64,000 nucleotides of DNA from Streptococcus mitis (GCF_001579045.1 NZ_KQ970263.1:263546-327545), one strand, 5' to 3'. Counted from the first letter of the stretch, positions 17,457-27,935 are shown. Program-made: numbers and translations. The notes: generated by a model not told the origin, from the letters alone.

Positions 17457-18497
17457 ATGAAAAAACTACTATTCTTTCTCTCTTGTGGATGGATATTTCT
17501 TACGTTATCAGGATGTTCTTCAACAACAGAAACGGAAACTAACACTGAAACAGATTCGGATAATGCTTTGGTTATCTACTCGCCTAACCCTGAAGACCTT
17601 ATCGAAGAGACAATCCCTGCCTTCGAAGAAAAATATGGTATTAAGGTTGATTTAGTACAAGCCAGCACTGGTGAATTGTTCAAAAAAGCTGAGGCCGAAA
17701 AAGAATCCCCAGTAGCCGATGTCATTTTCGGAGGCTCCTACGCCCTCTTCTCTTCTAACGAAAAACTTTTTGAACCTTATATTTCTCAAGAGAATGACCA
17801 GATAATCCCTGAATATCAAAATAAAACAGGATTCTACACACCTTATACACTGGATGTCAGTGTTATCATTGCCAATTCAGCTCTTACAAAAGATATTAAA
17901 ATTGAAGGCTACAATGATCTACTCAATCCTAAATTAAAAGGAAAAATTGCTACTGCTGATCCAAGTAATGCTTCTAGTGCCTTTGCACAACTAACAAACA
18001 TGCTTGTAGACCAAGGTGGATACGAAAATGAACAAGCTTGGACCTATGTGAAAAATCTATTTACCCTAGTAGATGGAAAAATTGCATCTAGCTCTTCAAA
18101 TGTTTACAAAGCTGTCGCCGATGGAGAAATGGCTGTAGGACTCACCTATGAAGATCCTGCCTTAAAACTCTTAAACGACGGAGTTGATGTAAAAGTTATT
18201 TATCCAAAAGAAGGTACCGTCTTTTTACCTGGTAACGCGGCTATCGTCAAAAATGCCAAACACATGGAAAACGCTAAGAAATTTATCGATTTCATCCTTT
18301 CTCAAGAAATCCAAGATAAGCTAGGAACTGAAACTACAATCAGACCCATTCGTAAAAATGCTAAAACCAATAAAAATATGAAGGCTATGACAGAAATCAA
18401 GATTGCCACCGAAGATTCAGATTATGTCATTAAAAATAAATCCACTATTCTTAAAAAGTACAATGACATTTTTACAGATATCCAATCTAAACAGTAA
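17457..18497 (+). CDS. Iron-type ABC transporter substrate-binding lipoprotein
   Basis: 346 residues. Lipoprotein signal with lipobox LSGC (cysteine about 20), then a thiol-lipid-anchored periplasmic-binding-protein fold of the FbpA/AfuA class: ALVIYSPNPEDLIEETIPAFEEKYG, quoted as ALVIYSPNPEDLIEE, ... VDLVQASTGELFKK. Members bind Fe3+ or related ligands such as 2-aminoethylphosphonate. Ribosome site AAGGAG lies 6 nt before the ATG. First gene of a three-gene plus-strand operon; 12 nt to the ATPase gene. Confidence 0.88.
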   Translation: MKKLLFFLSCGWIFLTLSGCSSTTETETNTETDSDNALVIYSPNPEDLIEETIPAFEEKYGIKVDLVQASTGELFKKAEAEKESPVADVIFGGSYALFSSNEKLFEPYISQENDQIIPEYQNKTGFYTPYTLDVSVIIANSALTKDIKIEGYNDLLNPKLKGKIATADPSNASSAFAQLTNMLVDQGGYENEQAWTYVKNLFTLVDGKIASSSSNVYKAVADGEMAVGLTYEDPALKLLNDGVDVKVIYPKEGTVFLPGNAAIVKNAKHMENAKKFIDFILSQEIQDKLGTETTIRPIRKNAKTNKNMKAMTEIKIATEDSDYVIKNKSTILKKYNDIFTDIQSKQ

Positions 18498-18509
18498 AAG
18501 AGGTTCACT

Positions 18510-19601
18510 ATGAGTGAGATCAAAATTATTAACGCAAAAAAAATCTACCACGATGTCCCTGTTATTGAGAATTTGAACATTACAATTCCAAAAGGAAGTC
18601 TCTTTACCCTTCTTGGGCCTTCAGGGTGTGGGAAAACGACTCTTCTTCGTATGATTGCAGGTTTCAACAGTATCGAAGGCGGAGAATTTTACTTCGATGA
18701 TACAAAAATCAATAATATGGAACCCAGCAAACGCAATATCGGCATGGTTTTCCAAAACTACGCTATTTTCCCACATTTGACTGTCCGAGATAATGTTGCT
18801 TTTGGTCTCAAGCAAAAGAAGGTTCCAAAAGAAGAATTGATTCAACAGACCAACAAGTATCTTGAACTCATGCAAATTGCTCAATATGCGGATCGGAAGC
18901 CCGATAAACTTAGTGGTGGACAACAACAACGTGTCGCCTTGGCACGTGCCTTAGCTGTTAATCCAAGTGTTCTCCTCATGGACGAGCCGCTCAGTAACCT
19001 AGATGCCAAACTTCGCTTGGATATGCGTCAAGCCATTCGAGAAATCCAACACGAAGTGGGAATTACAACTGTTTATGTGACCCACGACCAAGAAGAAGCT
19101 ATGGCTATTTCAGACCAAATTGCTGTTATGAAAGACGGAGTCATCCAACAAATCGGCCGACCAAAAGAACTCTATCATAAACCAGCTAATGAGTTTGTAG
19201 CAACCTTTATCGGACGCACAAATATTATCCCTGCCAATCTCGAAAAACGGAGCGACGGCGCTTATATCGTCTTTTCAGATGGCTATGCTCTTCGAATGCC
19301 AACTCTTGATCAGGCTGAAGCACAAGCTATTCATGTAAGTATTCGTCCTGAAGAGTTTATCAAAGATGAATCTGGAGATATTGAAGGAACTATTAGCGAT
19401 AGCGTCTATCTTGGACTAAATACGGAGTATTTCATTGAGACAGGTTTTGCCTCAAAAATTCAAGTTAGTGAAGAATCAACTTTTGAAGAAGATCTACAAA
19501 AAGGCGATCGTATTCGTCTACGAATCAATACCCAAAAATTAAATGTCTTTTCTGCAGATGGTTCTCAAAATCTGATAAAAGGAGTCAACCATGGAACGTA
19601 A
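18510..19601 (+). CDS. Iron(III)-type ABC transporter ATP-binding protein
   Basis: 363 residues. Walker [10 protein letters not shown] (about 36-44), Q-loop [11 protein letters not shown], signature LSGGQQQR, Walker [12 protein letters not shown], and H-loop [10 protein letters not shown] are present. A C-terminal TOBE-like regulatory region follows (about 240-363; [10 protein letters not shown]), as in FbpC/PotA-type ATPases. Overlaps the permease gene by 11 nt, which implies translational coupling. Confidence 0.9.
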   Translation: MSEIKIINAKKIYHDVPVIENLNITIPKGSLFTLLGPSGCGKTTLLRMIAGFNSIEGGEFYFDDTKINNMEPSKRNIGMVFQNYAIFPHLTVRDNVAFGLKQKKVPKEELIQQTNKYLELMQIAQYADRKPDKLSGGQQQRVALARALAVNPSVLLMDEPLSNLDAKLRLDMRQAIREIQHEVGITTVYVTHDQEEAMAISDQIAVMKDGVIQQIGRPKELYHKPANEFVATFIGRTNIIPANLEKRSDGAYIVFSDGYALRMPTLDQAEAQAIHVSIRPEEFIKDESGDIEGTISDSVYLGLNTEYFIETGFASKIQVSEESTFEEDLQKGDRIRLRINTQKLNVFSADGSQNLIKGVNHGT

Positions 19602-21249
19602 AAAACTAAATATTTGGACAGCCTCCTCTTTCTTCATCTTTCTTACCTATCTTGTCTTTCTCGTTTATCCTATCGTTACCGTGCTCAAGCAAGCACTCAT
19701 ACATGAAGGACAATTTTCACTAGCTAATTTTGTCACTTTCTTTAGTAAAGCCTACTACTCTGAGACACTTGTCAACAGTTTCAAGGTTTCCATTACCGCT
19801 ACTGTCACTTCCTTAGTTGTAGGAACCCTATTAGCTTATCTCTTCTCTATGTATGATTTCAAGGGAAAGAAATTTCTACAAATATTGATTATCATTGCTT
19901 CCATGTCAGCTCCTTTCGTGGGAGCCTACTCCTGGATTCTCTTGCTGGGACGAAATGGGGTCATCACTAAATTTCTGACAAATGCCCTTCATCTTCCGGC
20001 TATCGATATTTATGGATTCAAAGGAATTGTACTTGTCTTTACACTGCAACTATTCCCACTGGTATTTCTATACGTTGCTGGGACAATGAAAAGTATTGAC
20101 AATTCTCTACTTGAAGCCGCTGAAAGCATGGGATCCTTCGGATTTAAGCGTATCGTAACGGTTGTTTTACCTCTCCTAGTTCCAACCTTACTAGCTGCTG
20201 CCCTGCTTGTATTTATGAGAGCATTCTCAGACTTTGGAACGCCTATGTTGATTGGTGAAGGATATCGGACTTTCCCCGTCTTGATTTATACCCAATTCAT
20301 TAGCGAGGTTGGAGGAAATTCTGCTTTTGCATCTGCCTTAGCAATTATGGCGATTATCATTGCCTTGGCGATTTTCCTTATCCAAAAATACATCTCAAAC
20401 CGCTACAGTTTCAGCATGAATTCGCTCCATCCAATTGAACCTAAAAAAACTACAAAAGGAAAAATGGCTGCCATTTATGCAACAGTCTACGGAATTATCT
20501 TGTTCTCTGTTCTACCTCAAGTCTACTTGATTTATACCTCTTTCCTAAAAACATCAGGTATGGTATTTGTCAAAGGCTATTCTCTAAACAGTTACAAGGT
20601 AGCTTTCAATCGTATGGGATCTGCTATTTTCAATACCATTCGTATCCCTTTGATTGCCTTAGTTCTAGTTGTCCTATTCGCAACATTTATCTCCTACCTA
20701 GCCGTTAGAAAACGGAATTTGTTTACAAACTTAATTGACAGCCTCAGTATGGTCCCTTATATTGTACCAGGAACCGTTCTAGGGATTGCCTTCATTTCTT
20801 CCTTCAATACTGGTCTATTTGGAAGTGGATTTCTTATGATTACAGGAACTGCTTTCATCTTGATTATGTCTCTATCTGTCAGAAGATTACCTTATACTAT
20901 TCGCTCATCTGTTGCTAGCTTGCAACAAATAGCACCAAGTATTGAAGAAGCCGCTGAGAGCTTAGGAAGTAGCCGTCTCAATACCTTTGCCAAGATTACA
21001 ACTCCAATGATGCTATCTGGTATTATTTCTGGAGCTATCCTATCTTGGGTCACAATGATTTCAGAACTCTCTACTTCTATCCTCCTCTACAATGTCAAAA
21101 CAAGAACAATGACTGTAGCTATTTATACAGAAGTTCTCAGAGGAAATTACGGTGTTGCCGCAGCCTTGTCAACTATCCTCACTGTTCTGACAGTAGGTTC
21201 CTTGCTCTTGTTTATGAAAATCTCTAAAAGCAATAGCATTACACTTTAG
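19591..21249 (+). CDS. Iron(III)-type ABC transporter permease, fused double domain
   Basis: 552 residues with about 12 transmembrane segments and two EAA loops (EAAESMGSFGFKRI near 175 and EAAESLGSSRLNTF near 450). It is thus a tandem duplication of the binding-protein-dependent permease domain, as in FbpB. One chain provides the whole channel. Last gene of the operon. Confidence 0.9.
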   Translation: MERKKLNIWTASSFFIFLTYLVFLVYPIVTVLKQALIHEGQFSLANFVTFFSKAYYSETLVNSFKVSITATVTSLVVGTLLAYLFSMYDFKGKKFLQILIIIASMSAPFVGAYSWILLLGRNGVITKFLTNALHLPAIDIYGFKGIVLVFTLQLFPLVFLYVAGTMKSIDNSLLEAAESMGSFGFKRIVTVVLPLLVPTLLAAALLVFMRAFSDFGTPMLIGEGYRTFPVLIYTQFISEVGGNSAFASALAIMAIIIALAIFLIQKYISNRYSFSMNSLHPIEPKKTTKGKMAAIYATVYGIILFSVLPQVYLIYTSFLKTSGMVFVKGYSLNSYKVAFNRMGSAIFNTIRIPLIALVLVVLFATFISYLAVRKRNLFTNLIDSLSMVPYIVPGTVLGIAFISSFNTGLFGSGFLMITGTAFILIMSLSVRRLPYTIRSSVASLQQIAPSIEEAAESLGSSRLNTFAKITTPMMLSGIISGAILSWVTMISELSTSILLYNVKTRTMTVAIYTEVLRGNYGVAAALSTILTVLTVGSLLLFMKISKSNSITL

Positions 21250-21263
21250 TTTTCCCCATCAAA

Positions 21264-21297
21264 AACAGCCGAAAGGATTACCCTCGGCTGTTTTTTC
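21264..21297 (+). terminator. Intrinsic terminator of the iron ABC operon
   Basis: Perfect 9-bp stem AACAGCCGA / TCGGCTGTT followed by TTTTTT. Confidence 0.88.
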
Positions 21298-21351
21298 TTA
21301 TCTTGATATTCCTATCAAATCCCTATTTCATAGCAAGCAAGTCTAGACTGA

Positions 21352-22044
21352 TTAAATAGAGACTTCCTCCATCTTCTCACGTCCTAGTTCTCGGTAACTA
21401 CGGTCACCAACAGCCTCAACGCTAAACTGCCCATCCTCATATTCAAGGATCGTTACGCTACCATTATCAAGACCATGCGGATGCATGCCATTAATCAGAT
21501 AAACAATGGTTCCAATAGTCATTCCGTGGCTGACAACGAGGGCATTGCCCCCGCCTTGCTCTTCCATTTCTTTGGCAATCGCTTCAAAGCCTTCCTTGAT
21601 TCGACCACTGAGTTTTTCCCAGCCCTCAGCCCAACCAGCTGTATCGACCTCTACCAAACCCTCAGCCAGTTCAGCATAAGACAATTGGTGAACATGGTCC
21701 ACATTAAAGATACGAGGAATAATGCCCATGAAAAGATCGCCATCGTAGGCCCCGTCAAAGCTACCAAAACACCATTCTCTGATACGCTTGTCCATGCGAT
21801 AAGGGATTTTTCCCTGCAAGCCAAGTTCATCAAGGATGATTCCCATTGTCTGAATGGTGCGCCCAGAATCACTGGAATAAGCGCGCTCAAACTGCAGACC
21901 AGATTCTCTCAAACCGATTCCTAATTCTTGAATCCCTCGTTCACCTTCAGCTGTTAAGGGAGTATCGCTCCAACCTTGCGCGCGACCAATCGCATTAAAC
22001 ATAGTCCTACCATGACGTACCAAATACAATCGTACTTTTACCAT
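21352..22044 (-). CDS. Histidine phosphatase (phosphoglycerate mutase-like)
   Basis: 230 residues from the ATG at 22042-22044, which has GGAGG upstream; a longer frame of 19 codons has none. Catalytic motif LVRHGRT near residue 9 and a second His in VVSHGMT near 172; the acid is in REWCFGSFDG. The family includes phosphoglycerate mutases and many phosphatases, so the substrate is open. It lies between the iron operon terminator and csRNA C. Confidence 0.87.
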   Translation of the reverse strand: MVKVRLYLVRHGRTMFNAIGRAQGWSDTPLTAEGERGIQELGIGLRESGLQFERAYSSDSGRTIQTMGIILDELGLQGKIPYRMDKRIREWCFGSFDGAYDGDLFMGIIPRIFNVDHVHQLSYAELAEGLVEVDTAGWAEGWEKLSGRIKEGFEAIAKEMEEQGGGNALVVSHGMTIGTIVYLINGMHPHGLDNGSVTILEYEDGQFSVEAVGDRSYRELGREKMEEVSI

Positions 22045-22083
22045 TTTCCGTCCTCCGTTTGCTTCTATTATATCATGGATGAT

Positions 22084-22236
22084 AAAACAAAAGCCACCCA
22101 TACAGGCGACTTTTGCAGGAGATTATTATGAAAAAGTTTAGGAGTTCTATTAAATAAAGATATTAGATGAAAATCAAATTCAAAACCTAAACCAGTGTTA
22201 TCTGTTTCAAATAATATTAGGAGGTCTTTATTTAAT
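22084..22236 (-). ncRNA. CiaR-controlled small RNA (csRNA/ccn family), long copy C
   Basis: Predicted about 150 nt, start near 22236. It keeps the family 5' arm ATTAAATAAAG followed by ACCTCCTAA and the matching 3' arm (about 22148-22158). The loop between arms is enlarged by about 65 nt relative to copies A and B. Terminator stem (22090-22098 with 22104-22113, with wobbles) and T-rich tail close it. Known csRNAs include one long member near this size, so the long form may be ancestral to this locus. Confidence 0.83.
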
Positions 22237-22242
22237 GATTAT

Positions 22243-22275
22243 AGTATACACACCTAACCTTAAATAGAACTTAAA
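22243..22275 (-). promoter_or_regulatory. CiaR-dependent promoter of csRNA C
   Basis: Perfect TTTAAG-N5-TTTAAG (22259-22275) lies 10 nt upstream of a -10 TATACT (22243-22248). It begins 3 nt after the stop codon of the choline-binding protein gene. Confidence 0.92.
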
Positions 22276-22278
22276 AAA

Positions 22279-23763
22279 TTATACCCATTCACCTTTTTCA
22301 TTTACTTTATAACCGTTAATGGTCATATTTTTTGCTAATTTCCCATCAGCTAGCAAGTAATACCACTTATCTCCATCCTTAATCCATTGGTTACGAGCAT
22401 ACTTACCATCTTGGTTCAGATAATACCAACTATCATACTGAGAATCAAATACCCACTCACTCTTAGCCATATAACCGCCACGTTTTAGGTAATATTCGCC
22501 CTGCCAAGCTTTCTCTACATAACTACCAGTTGAATCTACATAAAACCAGCTCTTATAGTCTTCATCATAAATCCATTCACTCGCAGCCATTGAAGCATCT
22601 GCTTTTAGATAATAACGTCCTACCCAACGGTTTCTTACAAGATTACCAGAAAGGTCATTATAGTACCATTTACCAGACTCTTTAAACCACTTACTTGCTT
22701 GATAATCCTTCTTAGTCTCTCCATTAGCAGTAAGGGTAGCTTGAGATGAAGTTGAAACTGAAGCTGAGGTTGAAGTCCCCGTAGAAACTGCTTGAATAGC
22801 TTCCTCTTTCGTAACCTTAGGCTTAACTTTGCCTTGGTAAACATCTTCGATACGCTTAGTAAAGACAGATAACTCTTCAGGGGATAGCATATGTTTTATT
22901 TCAGGTTCTTCCTTATATATTAGACCTGCTTCTTTATTAATTTTGTATTCCGCTTCTTTAACTATCTGAGCTATTTCTTTGAATAATTTAAGCTTGTCTG
23001 CACCTGAAAGACCAGCATCACTTCTTATATCTTCTCTTTGAATAAAAGCTACATCATTCAACTTTTCAATGTTTTTTTGCGTAGGAATTAAACTAGGACT
23101 CGATTTATCAACATTTTTATAAAAAGTTGATAAATTTTGAACATAATCTTTTAATGTTAAATTAGTATTATTTTCTGGATCGTAATCACCAAAATAATTA
23201 CGGTCCCGAGGTATCGACCAGACTGTTAATGGTCCGTAAAACATTTTTAAATCGCTAATTATTTTTTCCTTTTCTTCAGATGAGTATAAGTTACTATCTT
23301 TTTCTACTTGCTGAAGTAGTAAGTCATATTTTTTTATTCTAGCTATATCAAAAACATATCCTAAAAAGTTAGGCTTCTCACTATCCATAATCATAATGAC
23401 TTTTTCTAAATCTTGCAAATATAGATAGTTCAAATAATAATCTTTTTTTGAAATATTACTCACATTTTTCTCTGTTATCTCATTCATTTTTTCAACTATA
23501 GCATTTTTTAGTTTTAAAATATCACTATCTTGAAAACGAAGTATAGTCCAATCTATATTATCAATTTCTTTTAATAACTTACTCTTAATTTCTTCTGAAT
23601 GGTCTCTAGCAGCTTTTTCAACATCCAAATTTGTCTTATAAAAACTTTCATTTCTGGAATTCGTATCATTTTCCTGCGCAAAAACTACTTGACTGGTAAA
23701 AGTTGGGACTAGTAAAGTCGACAGTCCTAAAGCTACTAAAGCATGTTTCATTTCTTTTTTCAT
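22279..23763 (-). CDS. Choline-binding surface protein with uncharacterised N-terminal domain
   Basis: 494 residues from the second of two adjacent ATGs (better spaced from AGGAG). Signal peptide about 1-30 (…TSQVVFAQ). Residues about 35-330 are a helical, charged domain of unknown type (blocks: VEKAARDHSEEIKSK, IVEKMNEITEKNVS, LQDLEKVIMIMDSEKPNF). A Ser/Thr linker (about 335-355: STGTSTSASVSTSSQ) leads to five choline-binding repeats (WYYLKADG type, about 360-494). Cell-wall attachment is via phosphocholine. I do not recognise a named pneumococcal Cbp. It occupies a position between DUF711 and csRNA C that I do not recall carrying a cbp gene in pneumococcus. Confidence 0.82.
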   Translation of the reverse strand: MKKEMKHALVALGLSTLLVPTFTSQVVFAQENDTNSRNESFYKTNLDVEKAARDHSEEIKSKLLKEIDNIDWTILRFQDSDILKLKNAIVEKMNEITEKNVSNISKKDYYLNYLYLQDLEKVIMIMDSEKPNFLGYVFDIARIKKYDLLLQQVEKDSNLYSSEEKEKIISDLKMFYGPLTVWSIPRDRNYFGDYDPENNTNLTLKDYVQNLSTFYKNVDKSSPSLIPTQKNIEKLNDVAFIQREDIRSDAGLSGADKLKLFKEIAQIVKEAEYKINKEAGLIYKEEPEIKHMLSPEELSVFTKRIEDVYQGKVKPKVTKEEAIQAVSTGTSTSASVSTSSQATLTANGETKKDYQASKWFKESGKWYYNDLSGNLVRNRWVGRYYLKADASMAASEWIYDEDYKSWFYVDSTGSYVEKAWQGEYYLKRGGYMAKSEWVFDSQYDSWYYLNQDGKYARNQWIKDGDKWYYLLADGKLAKNMTINGYKVNEKGEWV

Positions 23764-23780
23764 CATTTTCTCCTATTTTT

Positions 23781-25118
23781 TTAATTTTTAAAACTATGAA
23801 TTGGTGCTGGGATTTGTCCTCCACGAGAGATGAAATCAACAGACGAAGCCCCATTGACCTTCATAACAGGTGCAGTACCCAATAGACCACCAAACTCAAT
23901 CATATCGCCTTCTTTTCCTTTTGGAATGATACGTACAGCTGTTGTTTTCATGTTAATGACACCAATTGCAGCCTCATCCGCAATCATAGCCGCAATGGTT
24001 TCAGCAGGAGTATCTTCTGGAATGGCAATCATATCCAATCCAACAGAACAGATAGCCGTCATGGCCTCCAGTTTTTCTAAATTAAGAGAACCATTTTGCA
24101 CTGCAGCAATCATTCCTTCATCCTCTGACACAGGGATAAAGGCACCAGACAAACCACCAACTTGGTTGCAGGCCATAACTCCACCCTTCTTAACTTGGTC
24201 ATTCAAGAGAGCCAAGGCAGCCGTCGTTCCATGCGTACCAACTGTTTCTAGCCCCATTTCTTCAAGGACACGTGCAACAGAATCTCCAACCGCAGGAGTT
24301 GGCGCCAGACTCAAGTCCACAATACCAAACTCCACACCCAGTCTCTCACTGGCCATTTGACCAACCAATTGACCGATACGAGTGATTTTAAAGGCAGTCT
24401 TCTTAACGGTTTCGGCTACTACATCAAAGCTCTGTCCACGAACTTTTTCCAAGGCACGTTTCACCACACCAGGACCAGAAACTCCGACATTGATGATAAC
24501 ATCTGCCTCCCCAACACCATGAAAGGCACCCGCCATGAATGGATTGTCCTCAACAGCATTAGCAAATACAACCAACTTGGCCGCTCCCATATCTGATAGA
24601 GTTGCCGTTTCCTTGATAACTCGTCCCATATCTGCGACAGCCGTCATATTGATACCAGACTTGGTTGAGCCGATATTGACTGACGAGCAGACCTTGTCCG
24701 TTTCAGCCAAAGCACGAGGAATAGAATTGATGAGAATCTCATCTCCCTTTTGATAACCTTTTTGTACCAAGGCAGAGAAACCACCAATAAAATCCACACC
24801 GATTTCTTTCGCAGCCTTATCAAGCGCTTTTGCCAGAACCACGTAGTCCGTCGCATCTGTCGCTGCCCCAATCAAAGAAATAGGAGTCACCGATACACGC
24901 TTATTTACGATAGGAATTCCCAACTCAACTGCAATTTCGTCGCCAACAGCCACTAAATTAGCCGCCTTGGTCGTTATCTTTTGATAAATTTTCTCCGCAG
25001 CACGATTGATATCTGGATCGATACAGTCCAAAAGGGAAATCCCCATGGTAATAGTTCTGATATCGAAATTTTGCTCCTCAATCATGGCGATGGTTTCAGT
25101 AACTTGTCTAATATCCAT
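23781..25118 (-). CDS. PFL-family protein (DUF711)
   Basis: 445 residues, full length for UPF0210/DUF711. Conserved blocks include [22 protein letters not shown]-like [31 protein letters not shown], and [22 protein letters not shown]. Structurally related to pyruvate formate-lyase-like enzymes; biochemical role unknown. It is 9 nt downstream of the ACT-domain gene, the pairing conserved across streptococci. Confidence 0.9.
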   Translation of the reverse strand: MDIRQVTETIAMIEEQNFDIRTITMGISLLDCIDPDINRAAEKIYQKITTKAANLVAVGDEIAVELGIPIVNKRVSVTPISLIGAATDATDYVVLAKALDKAAKEIGVDFIGGFSALVQKGYQKGDEILINSIPRALAETDKVCSSVNIGSTKSGINMTAVADMGRVIKETATLSDMGAAKLVVFANAVEDNPFMAGAFHGVGEADVIINVGVSGPGVVKRALEKVRGQSFDVVAETVKKTAFKITRIGQLVGQMASERLGVEFGIVDLSLAPTPAVGDSVARVLEEMGLETVGTHGTTAALALLNDQVKKGGVMACNQVGGLSGAFIPVSEDEGMIAAVQNGSLNLEKLEAMTAICSVGLDMIAIPEDTPAETIAAMIADEAAIGVINMKTTAVRIIPKGKEGDMIEFGGLLGTAPVMKVNGASSVDFISRGGQIPAPIHSFKN

Positions 25119-25127
25119 GATAACCTC

Positions 25128-25394
25128 CTAGATATTATACATAGCTTCGAAAATCGCTGCACTCTGAATATTGATTTTCACATTCAAATTTTGCCCAAAA
25201 GCTTCAAACTCATTACGAAGATAAGTAAAATCCTGTTTTTCATCACTAGAGACGACAGCCATCATCGTAAAATATTCATCCAAAACAGTTTGAGAGATAT
25301 CATCAATATTCAAACCCAATTCTGCAATTTTACCAGAAACACCTGCAACAATTCCAGATTTATCTTTACCAACAACAGTTATAATCGCTTTCAT
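25128..25394 (-). CDS. ACT-domain protein (UPF0237)
   Basis: 88 residues, a single ACT domain: AIITVVGKDKSGIVAGVSGKIAELGLNI (quoted as AIITVVGKDKSGIVA, GVSGKIAELGLNI) then ISQTVLDEYFTMM. ACT domains bind amino acids or small ligands. ATG chosen at 25392-25394, with GGAG 7 nt upstream; the frame continues two codons to a TTG. Operon with DUF711. Confidence 0.9.
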   Translation of the reverse strand: MKAIITVVGKDKSGIVAGVSGKIAELGLNIDDISQTVLDEYFTMMAVVSSDEKQDFTYLRNEFEAFGQNLNVKINIQSAAIFEAMYNI

Positions 25395-25484
25395 AAGCAA
25401 ACTCCAATTCTTCTTTTAATAGGGAACCTGAACATTAAACAGGTTTCTTTTCAAATAGTATAACATAATTCTAATCAAAATACT

Positions 25485-25542
25485 CAAAAACGCCTGCTTA
25501 CGAAGTTGTTCTTAAGCAAAAAACAATTTCGTAAACAAGCGT
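25485..25542 (-). terminator. Terminator-like long hairpin between rplQ and the ACT gene
   Basis: Arms 25489-25510 and 25522-25541 are imperfect complements (blocks TTACGAA and TTGTT), followed on the minus strand by TTTTT. It separates the end of the ribosomal operon from the ACT gene. A second hairpin (CGCTAGG/CCTAGCG, 25570-25592) is upstream. Confidence 0.7.
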
Positions 25543-25658
25543 CTACTATCCCAACTTATGATGAGTGTTCCCGCTAGGACCGAAATCCTAGCGGTAGACC
25601 AGAGCTAGACTAAGAGCACAAGACTCCATCATCATAACACTCAACAAAATTGATGATT

Positions 25659-26045
25659 TTATACTAATTCGATGATCGCCATTGGCGCTGCATCACCACG
25701 ACGTGGTTCAGTTTTAAGGATACGAGTGTATCCACCGTTACGTTCAGCATAACGAGGTGCGATTTCTGAGAACAACTTTTGAAGTGCTGTAGTAGAAGTG
25801 TACTTATCAGTTGCTTCATCATAGTTCTCAGATGCGATTTCATTACGTACGAAAGCAGCTGCTTGACGACGTGCATGCAAATCACCACGTTTACCTAGAG
25901 TAATCATTTTTTCAACAGTTTTACGGATTTCTTTAGCACGAGCTTCAGTTGTCACGATTGATTCGTTGATCAAAAGGTCAGTTGTCAAATCGCGAAGCAT
26001 TGCTTTACGTTGTGAGCTAGTGCGTCCTAGTTTACGGTAAGCCAT
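25659..26045 (-). CDS. rplQ: 50S ribosomal protein L17
   Basis: 128 residues, full length. Opens [20 protein letters not shown]; contains [14 protein letters not shown] at the end. Last gene of the alpha operon (rpmJ-rpsM-rpsK-rpoA-rplQ) and 11 nt after rpoA. Confidence 0.98.
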   Translation of the reverse strand: MAYRKLGRTSSQRKAMLRDLTTDLLINESIVTTEARAKEIRKTVEKMITLGKRGDLHARRQAAAFVRNEIASENYDEATDKYTSTTALQKLFSEIAPRYAERNGGYTRILKTEPRRGDAAPMAIIELV

Positions 26046-26056
26046 GTATTCCTCCT

Positions 26057-26992
26057 TTATTTATCTTTTAATCCAAGACCCAAATCAATGAGTTTGAGTT
26101 TCACTTCTTCCAAACTCTTGCGTCCAAGATTTCGTACTTTCATCATCTCTGCTTCAGATTTTTCTGTCAAATCATGCACAGTATTGATACCGGCACGTTT
26201 CAAACAGTTGTATGAACGCACAGACAAGTCCAGTTCCTCAATCGTACGATCCAAAATACGGTCGTCAGATTCAGTATCAGCTTCTTTCATCACTTCAGTT
26301 GACTTAGCAATCTCAGTAAGATTTGTAAACAAATCAAGATGTTCTGTCAAAATACGTGCTGAAAGCCCTAAAGCATCTTCTGGAATAATAGTTCCATTTG
26401 TCAAGATTTCAAGGGTTAATTTGTCGAAACCATCATTGCTACCTACACGAGCAGGTTCCACTTGATAGTTGACTTTTGTAACTGGTGTATAAATAGAATC
26501 TACAGCAAGTGTTCCAACTGGTGCATTATCTTTTTTATTTTCATCAGCAGGTACATATCCACGACCACTGTTAACAGTCATAGTCGCTTTTAGAGAAGAA
26601 CCTTCACCGATTGTAAAGAGATAATGATCTGGATTTACAATTTCAATATCGCTATCTGTCAAAATGTCACCAGCTGTTACTTCAGCAGGACCTTCAACAT
26701 CCAGTTCGATGATTTTTTCGTCTTCAACGTACGATTTCACTGCAATTCCTTTAATGTTCAGAATGATTTGCATCACGTCTTCACGAACACCTGGAACTGT
26801 GTCAAACTCATGCAACACACCATCAATATTGATAGATGTCACAGCTGCTCCTGGTAGAGAAGCTAGAAGTACACGACGAAGAGAGTTACCAAGAGTTGTA
26901 CCGTAGCCACGTTCAAGTGGTTCGATTACAAACTTGCCATAATCTTTATTTTCATCAATTTTTGTTATATTTGGTTTTTCAAACTCGATCAT
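26057..26992 (-). CDS. rpoA: DNA-directed RNA polymerase alpha subunit
   Basis: 311 residues. N-terminal assembly domain with [23 protein letters not shown] (quoted [15 protein letters not shown]) and a C-terminal alpha-CTD (about 240-311; [27 protein letters not shown]) that contacts upstream promoter DNA and activators such as LytTR or CiaR proteins. Usual Gram-positive length. Lies in the alpha operon. Confidence 0.98.
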
Positions 26993-27034
26993 TTAGTTAC
27001 TCCCTCTTAAACGAAAAGCAGTGTAATGCGATGA

Positions 27035-27418
27035 TTATACACGGCGACGTTTTGGAGGACGAGCACCATTGTGTGGCACTGGAGTCACATCACGAATTGC
27101 TGTTACTTCAAGACCAGCGGCAGCAAGCGCACGAATAGCTGACTCACGACCAGAACCTGGACCTTTTACAGTAACTTCAACTGATTTAAGACCGTGTTCT
27201 TGTGCAGATTTAGCAGCAGCTTCAGAAGCCATTTGAGCAGCGAATGGTGTAGATTTACGAGAACCTTTGAAACCAAGAGCACCAGCTGATGACCAAGCAA
27301 TTGCATTACCATGCACATCAGTAATCATAACAATAGTGTTATTAAATGTAGCGTGAATATGAGCAATACCAGATTCGATATTCTTTTTCACACGACGTTT
27401 ACGTGTTGGTTTAGCCAA
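27035..27418 (-). CDS. rpsK: 30S ribosomal protein S11
   Basis: 127 residues. The start is TTG (27416-27418), with AGGAGGTAAAAGTC ahead, which fits the known N-terminus [12 protein letters not shown]. Contains [15 protein letters not shown] and [14 protein letters not shown]-terminal basic tail [11 protein letters not shown]. Full length. Confidence 0.97.
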
Positions 27419-27435
27419 GACTTTTACCTCCTATA

Positions 27436-27801
27436 TTATTTTTTCTTACCAGCAATCGCAACAGCTTTACCTTTACGAGTGCGAGCGTTGTTTTTAGTGT
27501 TTTGTCCACGGACAGGAAGTCCACGACGGTGACGGATACCACGGTATGAACCGATTTCCATCAAACGTTTGATGTTCAAGTTCACTTCACGACGAAGGTC
27601 ACCTTCAACTTTGATTGCATCCACTTCACGACGGATAGCATCTTCTTGATCTGATGTAAGATCACGTACACGAACATCTTCTGAGATTCCAGCAGCAGCC
27701 AAAATTTTCTTAGATGTTGCAAGTCCGATACCATAAACATAAGTCAATGAGATCACTACGCGTTTGTCATTTGGGATGTCAACTCCAGCAATACGAGCCA
27801 T
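27436..27801 (-). CDS. rpsM: 30S ribosomal protein S13
   Basis: 121 residues, full length. [14 protein letters not shown] at the start, helix-two-turn-helix [16 protein letters not shown], and the basic tail [15 protein letters not shown]. Start is preceded by a GGAG site; 17 nt to rpsK. Confidence 0.98.
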
Positions 27802-27818
27802 GTTTTCTCCTTTCTATC

Positions 27819-27935
27819 TTATCCTTGACGTTGTTTGTGTTTTGGATTTGCTGGGCAAATTACCATAACACGACCATTACGACGAATAACTTTACAGTAT
27901 TCGCAAATTGGTTTGACCGATGGTCTTACTTTCAT
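27819..27935 (-). CDS. rpmJ: 50S ribosomal protein L36
   Basis: 38 residues ([19 protein letters not shown], then [19 protein letters not shown]). Zinc-binding type: C11-x2-C14 and C27-x5-H33. Too short for a standard ORF cut-off. It lies between infA and rpsM, its universal position. Confidence 0.97.

Noticed and set aside
25485-25650. Possible tRNA or other structured RNA after rplQ
   Set aside because: No tRNA arm set is present; the structure is a terminator hairpin plus a smaller one.
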